DNA of 64,000 bases from Quercus robur (lineage: Eukaryota > Streptophyta > Magnoliopsida > Fagales > Fagaceae), in contig NC_065537.1 in the NCBI RefSeq assembly GCF_932294415.1, positions 69,817,761 through 69,881,760 on the forward strand, written 5' to 3'. The translations under genes were made by a program, and so were the position numbers. A model generated the notes under the pieces. It worked only from the letters and a program-made list of their open reading frames with translations. It was not told the origin of the DNA and did not search any database. Below are positions 59,141-64,000 of this stretch, piece after piece (position 1 is the first letter of the stretch; each line of letters opens with the position of its first letter).

Positions 59141-59792
59141 GTCTTCGATCATTATGGAAAACCAGTCCTTTATGGCAGGAAAATTCCTTAACGAAGACAA
59201 CCAAGTTAAGGGGTTGCCAATAGAATTCAAACATGACGATGCTTCCAGAGATACACGAAGACAACGTAGTTTTTTTTGTTAGTTATCCCTGGGTTTTTTT
59301 GTTGCTGGATTTGTGGGTTTGTTGAATTTTGGTGTTTTATGTGTGATTTTGGTTGGTTTTTGAGATGATTTTGTTGCAAATTTGATGGATTTAGGTTGTG
59401 TTAATGGTGGCCTGTGGACAGTGGAGGTGGTTGTGGGTTGTGGGTGGCAGTGGAGGTGCCTGGGGTTTTGGGTTTGCTTATTGTTTTTCAGAATTTTCAT
59501 ATGATCAGTTTGTGGTGTTTTCTTTTTTTTTTTTTTTTTTTTTGGCAGTGGAATGTATTATTTTATTGTAGTAGATATATTATTTTATTATAATATTTAT
59601 ATTATTTTATTATGTTAAAAACTAAAATAGATCTACTGCTATTGAATGTTTTGTAAAATGAGTAGGTAAAATAGATAAAGTGACTTTTTGTGATGTCAGA
59701 TAGCTAAAAAAATAGCTTCAATGCTGTGGATGCTCTATGAACCATTTTTGGGACTGGTTAGCATTGTTCTAATATTGTCTCAAAAGACATTA
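59141..59792. other. Intergenic, nothing recognised
   Basis: T-run near 59522-59541, then AT-rich words TATTATTTTATTAT. The TG-rich stretch 59280-59500 gives only a low-complexity frame. Confidence 0.4.
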
Positions 59793-61165
59793 TTGTTGAG
59801 TATACATATATGAGTAATGTCTCACATTAATTAATAATGATAAGAATAAGTGGTTAAAATAATATAATTAGATCCAAACTCTTAAGTTTAAGCTTTTGGG
59901 TTAAGTGGCGTCTCCATATATTACATTAACCACTCAACAAAGGAGTCTCTCCAAGATGCTCTCTCTCTAGCAAGTGGTGTTAGAGCTAAGGCCTAAGGGT
60001 AGTGCGTAGCAAGGTGACAAGGTTAATAGGGGCCCCTTTCATAGTTGGGGACAAGGTGCGCATACTAGGAACACACACAAGTAAGCATCACACAAGCGTG
60101 GCACAAGGTTTCAATGGAAATAGACATGTGGGTTAGCTCCATGAATGAGCGTTCAGGATTGACATATGGTGAATTTCCATGGATAATGAGCTAGTGAAAG
60201 GAAATCTCATAAAGAGCAAGAGCTAGTAAGACTTGTTCATGACCCATACTTAAAGAGACAATGATTAAAATAACATAATTGGGCCCAAATTCATAAGTTT
60301 TAGCTCTAAGGTTAAGTGGAATCCTTATATGTTATATTAATCTCTCAACAAAAGAGTCTTCTCAAGATGTTTTCTCCCCAACATGCATCATTATCTTCAT
60401 TTTTAAATAGCACAAAGATAGTGTTGTGGTAGTAGAAGTTTTGGTATTAGTTTGTTGTGCAAAAGGACATCTAAAAGTTCTCCCACATAAGATAATTATT
60501 ATAGATCTGAGAAGGAAATAATAATGATAAGAATGAGTGGTTAAAATAATATATTTGAATCCAAACTCTTAATTAAATTTAAGCTTTTAAGTTAAGTGAT
60601 GTTCCTATGTATCATTAACCTCTCAACAAAAGAGTCTCCCCGTGATGTTCTCTCTTTAGCAAGTGGTGTTAGAGCTAAGGGCAATGCACAGCAACGTGAC
60701 AAGGTTAACAAGGGCCCCTTTTATAGTTGGGGACAAGGTGCATATACTTGGAACACACACAAGTGAGCATCGCACAAGTGTGGCGTAAGGTTTTGATGGA
60801 CATAAATGTGTGAGCTAGGTCCATGGATGAGCGTTTGGGGTTGACACATGGTTCCCATGGATGATGAACTAGTGGAAGAAAGCTCATAAGGAGAAGAAGC
60901 TAGTGGGACTTATTCATGGCCCATGTATAAAGAGGTAATGGTTAAAATGACATAATTGGACCGAAATTCATGAGTTTTAGCTCTAGGGTTAAGTGGAATC
61001 TTTATATATTGTATTAATTTGTCAACAAAGGAGTCTTTCCAAGGTGTTCTCTCCCCAACATGCATCATCTTCTTAATTTTTAAATAGCATAGGGATAAAG
61101 TGTTGTGGTAGCAAAAATTTTGATATTAGTTTGTTGTGCAAAAGGACATCTAGAAGTTCTCCCAC
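59793..61165. mobile_element. Tandem pair of a ~687-bp TRIM-like retroelement unit
   Basis: AATAATGATAAGAAT(A/G)AGTGG starts matching units at about 59832 and 60519. Each has TTAAGTT..AAGCTTTT..GGTTAAGTG, CTCTC(T)TTAGCAAGTGGTGT, TATAGTTGGGGACAAGGTGC and GTGCAAAAGGACATCTA..AGTTCTCCCACATAA. TGGTGTTAGAGC just after a CTAGCA end resembles the TGGTATCAGAGC primer site complementary to initiator tRNA-Met. This suggests LTR-primer site-internal units in tandem without coding capacity. Exact LTR limits are uncertain. Confidence 0.6.
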
Positions 61166-61311
61166 ATAAAATTTGTTTTGAAAATTATTATAAATATGAG
61201 TAGGAACTCATGAAAAAATAATAGGAACGAATAAAAGTTAAAAAAAAATAACAGGAATGAATATGGAATGAATAAAAGTTGAACGAATAAGAGACACAAT
61301 AACTCACAAAT

Positions 61312-61345
<34 letters not shown>

Positions 61346-62414
61346 CCTTGACGAGACTTCTCTCAAGCCTCAAGTGTTAAACAAAAATTACAGCACAACC
61401 AAAAAAGTAAAAAACAAAAAGCCAAATGCATATTAGCCCAATCTACCTCCAAATATACCAAAAAGCGACAAATACACTTAGAAGATAGTGCCAAACTCAA
61501 ATTAGCTCACCCAAACGAACGAACAAAGTCTATATTATCCCAAGTTACCTCCAAATGCGCCAATAGGCACCAAATGTGCCTGAATTCTCAAGCAGTGTTG
61601 GCCTCCATAATCTTTTTTTAAGAATAAACGACAGGTGTTGGCCTTCATAATTAATCATCGGTCTTGTGAACCTATGGCGATGAAAGATAAATTTTTAATT
61701 AGAATAATAAGCTTCAAAATTCTTTTTAAACTATGCAAGGAGTGAGGTTTTTTCTACTGTAAAAAGAATTTAAAAGATGTTCTTTAACATTACCTACAAC
61801 CTAATTATTTAAGTATCAAATTTTTCTATACCTTTGAGAAAATTCACAATGCAGGAAAGTTAATTTTTTTTGCCATCTCATTCAATTAGTATGGAATTGG
61901 CAATCCATTTACTTGAAAGATAACTAGAACATAAAAATAAAAATAAAATAAAATAAAGCAATGTTTTTACAACAAATTTGAAATTCAAGATTTCTACAAC
62001 AAATTATTTAACTTTGTAGTCTTTAAATGTCTGTGTCAGAAATTCAATACATGTGGCTATAATTTAAGCTTATTTCAGAGACCTCTGTCTAGAGTAATAG
62101 GATCTAAGCAAAGTCCTTGTGATCTTGATCACTCCGGTAGTGGAAATCAACCAAATTAAATTAAATTTTAGACCATTTTGGATTTTTTTTTTTTAATTGG
62201 AACAAACAATATAAAGAACAAAAGTCACATGTTTAATTATTATAGAAGTAGTTTCCAATCTTCTCAGTTTAATACAATAAAAAGAAATATTAACACGAAG
62301 GCATATTTCAAATCACAATATGATTCCCTCTTCCCTAAAACATTTGGAGTGGCCTTTTTAAGTTTGATCACGTGATGTGGTAAATACATTACCAAATTAT
62401 ATCTTTCAAAGATT
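61166..62414. other. Intergenic; 3' flank duplicated at 35.3-36.2 kb
   Basis: (TA)n at about 61318-61344. From 61500 on, the sequence parallels the downstream flank of the 36.3 kb receptor kinase (for example ACCTTTGAGAAAATTCACAA and GTAGTGGAAATCAACCAAAT). Confidence 0.6.
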
Positions 62415-63999
62415 TTATAAATAAAAAATTACCTGTCGTATACAGGTTCTAAGAAGGTTTTGCCGAATTGAATGCAACTCGACTACAACAGCACTGATGT
62501 TCATCCTTTCTCTTGGATATTCTTTGGAGCAAGCAATTCCAATTCCAAGTATCAAAATCAAGCATTCTTGAATTTTTAGACTCCCATTTCGATTCTCATT
62601 GCATGTGTCATTCGTCCTTCTCCCTCCCTCTTGTCTTTTTGGGAGAAGAATAGGATCTATAATATCAAATATTCGTTCTGGCAAATTTGCTTTGACAAAG
62701 TCATGAAGATTTAAGCCATCGTGGAAACTGTTATCGATAGGCTTTTTTCCTGTAAACATCTCTAATAATAATATGCCATAACTATAAACATCACCGTATA
62801 TTGACACCTTGTTTCCCATACCATATTCTGCAGTTGCATGTAACATATATTGTAGTAAACATACTTTCATAGCATAAAAAGAAGGGAAATAAAAAATATT
62901 AAGAGTTTCAAAGCATGTTTTTCAATGGGATAAAATAAAAATTAAGGGGGAAAAAGATATTTAGAAAATTTGATATAAGCATTCTATCTTCAATAGTAGG
63001 AAATATGGGAAAAGAAAAAGGAGTTAAATTTAAGAAATGTAAAATATATTTACCTGGAGGAGTATAACCAACCGTTCCTTTAACCCCAATGGAGCTTGAT
63101 TGATTGGTAGAAGAATCGTGGACGATATCATGAAGGATTCTTGCCAACCCGAAGTCACTTACATGTCCAATCATTTCATCATCAAGAAGAACATTGCTAG
63201 GCTTGAGGTCACAATGAACAATTGGTGTTTCACAATGATGATGAAGATAATCCAATGCACTAGCAACATCAATGGCAATATTCAATCTTTGAAGAAGACT
63301 CAACTTCCTTTGTTTCTCAAGTGCCTCATTAATTTTTCTTGGAGTTGGATGTAACCACTCATCTAGATTGCCATTTCCCATGAAGTTGTATGCCAATGCC
63401 TTAAAATCATGACCTTGATGGTCAAAACCTGAACATACTGTGAGCACCTTTACAAGATTTCGGTGTCTAATGTTTCTTAGAGCCTCACACTCGGCTTTGA
63501 AACTTTTGGAAGCTCCATGGCACCCTAAGTTCAGCACCTTGATAGCAACAGTATGTTTATACTGAACAAGAATACCTTTATACACTGACCCGAAACTACC
63601 CACACCAATTAAATTAGAAGAAGAGAATCCATCAGTAGCATTAAAGAGACTTTGGTAAGACACATTCATAAGCAAATTTATAGAATCACTTGAGGTATTT
63701 TCTTTCCTTTTTTTTCTTAAAGAACAAAGAAATTGAAATGATAGGACCAAATTTGCTCCAATAAGCCCGAAAAGTATTAACATCAATGTAAGAGTCAACT
63801 TTCTCTTCATGGATTTTTTGTTGTTGCAATTAGGAAGTTGAAAGTTTGGCATGCCCCCACAAAGCTTACCATTTCCCTTAATCGAAGTTGCACTTGCATT
63901 CTTGAAAACTCCATTTGTTGGTACCTCACCATCAAAATGGTTGTACGAGAGATTCAATAATTTTAAGAAATCAAAACTCTCCAAAAATTTTGGAATCAT
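62415..63999 (-). CDS. LRR receptor-like protein kinase, 3' part (5' end beyond window)
   Basis: Exon 1 runs in from the right edge to 63054 and exon 2 spans 62827-62415. Visible: the last LRR (IPKFLESFDFLKLLNLSYNH), cap LCGGMPNFQLPNC, a membrane helix (LTLMLILFGLIGANLVLSF), and a full kinase with GVGSFGSVYKG, VAIKV, RNIRHRNLVKVL, IVHCDLKPSN, DFGLAR and GTVGYTPP/EYGMG. HCD marks it as non-RD. The sequence is very close to the 36.3-39.7 kb gene on the same strand, including 3' flanks, so these are recent duplicates. No defect is visible. A donor-like CGACAG/GTAATT at 62433/62432 near the end allows a further exon; otherwise it ends RTCIRQVIFYL. The internal M at 63999 is not the start. Confidence 0.92.
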
Positions 64000-64000
64000 G

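Overview
The window is nuclear DNA from a eudicot plant, probably a woody species. The base composition is AT-rich, introns are GT-AG, and every recognisable family is a plant one: B3 (REM-type) factors, plant mobile domain (PMD), MuDR/MULE transposase, LRR receptor kinases of the Xa21/EFR type, and F-box. The repeats feel like Fagaceae (oak group), but that is an impression and not a result. No rRNA, tRNA or CRISPR was seen.

Layout. 1-32.5 kb is an island of Mutator-like and related DNA elements in advanced decay. It holds small coiled-coil ORFs, a B3 fragment inside a degenerate tandem repeat (1.2-3.1 kb), a 'putative plant transposon protein' pseudogene (5.8-7.0 kb), a two-domain B3 gene (9.5-11.7 kb), a complete but stop-riddled MULE transposase (13.7-16.3 kb), an intact RNase H1 N-terminal (hybrid-binding/viroplasmin-like) ORF (17.9-18.3 kb) and a five-exon PMD gene (23.0-29.1 kb, leader exon near 32.2 kb). 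Four arrays of short dyads, AACTCGAT...ATCGAGTT, sit at 7.7-8.8, 11.8-12.8, 17.6-17.8 and 32.3-32.4 kb. The transposon-type genes each begin just beside one of them. The last segment also carries captured host-gene pieces with their introns: a 2-oxoglutarate dioxygenase first exon, several exons of an ABCC transporter (split by a 1.5 kb insertion with a 10-bp target duplication) and at least seven exons of a beta-galactosidase, the last lying antisense in a PMD intron.

32.5-64 kb is a receptor-kinase cluster: a truncated LRR fragment (33.7-34.8 kb), a full-length gene (36.3-39.7 kb, minus), a gene intact except for one TAG codon (48.2-51.5 kb, plus) and the 3' part of a fourth gene running off the right edge (62.4-64 kb, minus). 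All three kinase domains read HCD instead of HRD (non-RD class), and all share an intron in the same codon of the activation segment. Between them lie LTR-retrotransposon pieces (two near-identical 1.1 kb LTRs plus a partial third), a solo LTR nested in a TIR element, a Tourist-like MITE with a TAA duplication, a promoter-region duplication, and an F-box gene broken by a hAT-like MITE with an 8-bp duplication.

The most notable overall pattern is that the MULE and PMD genes decayed almost only by nonsense substitutions in an unbroken frame. Ten of their thirteen premature stops are TAG, as expected from C-to-T changes at CAG (a CHG methylation context). Coordinates of exons, frames and repeats come from hand translation. 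Family names rest on remembered consensus features, not on a search.
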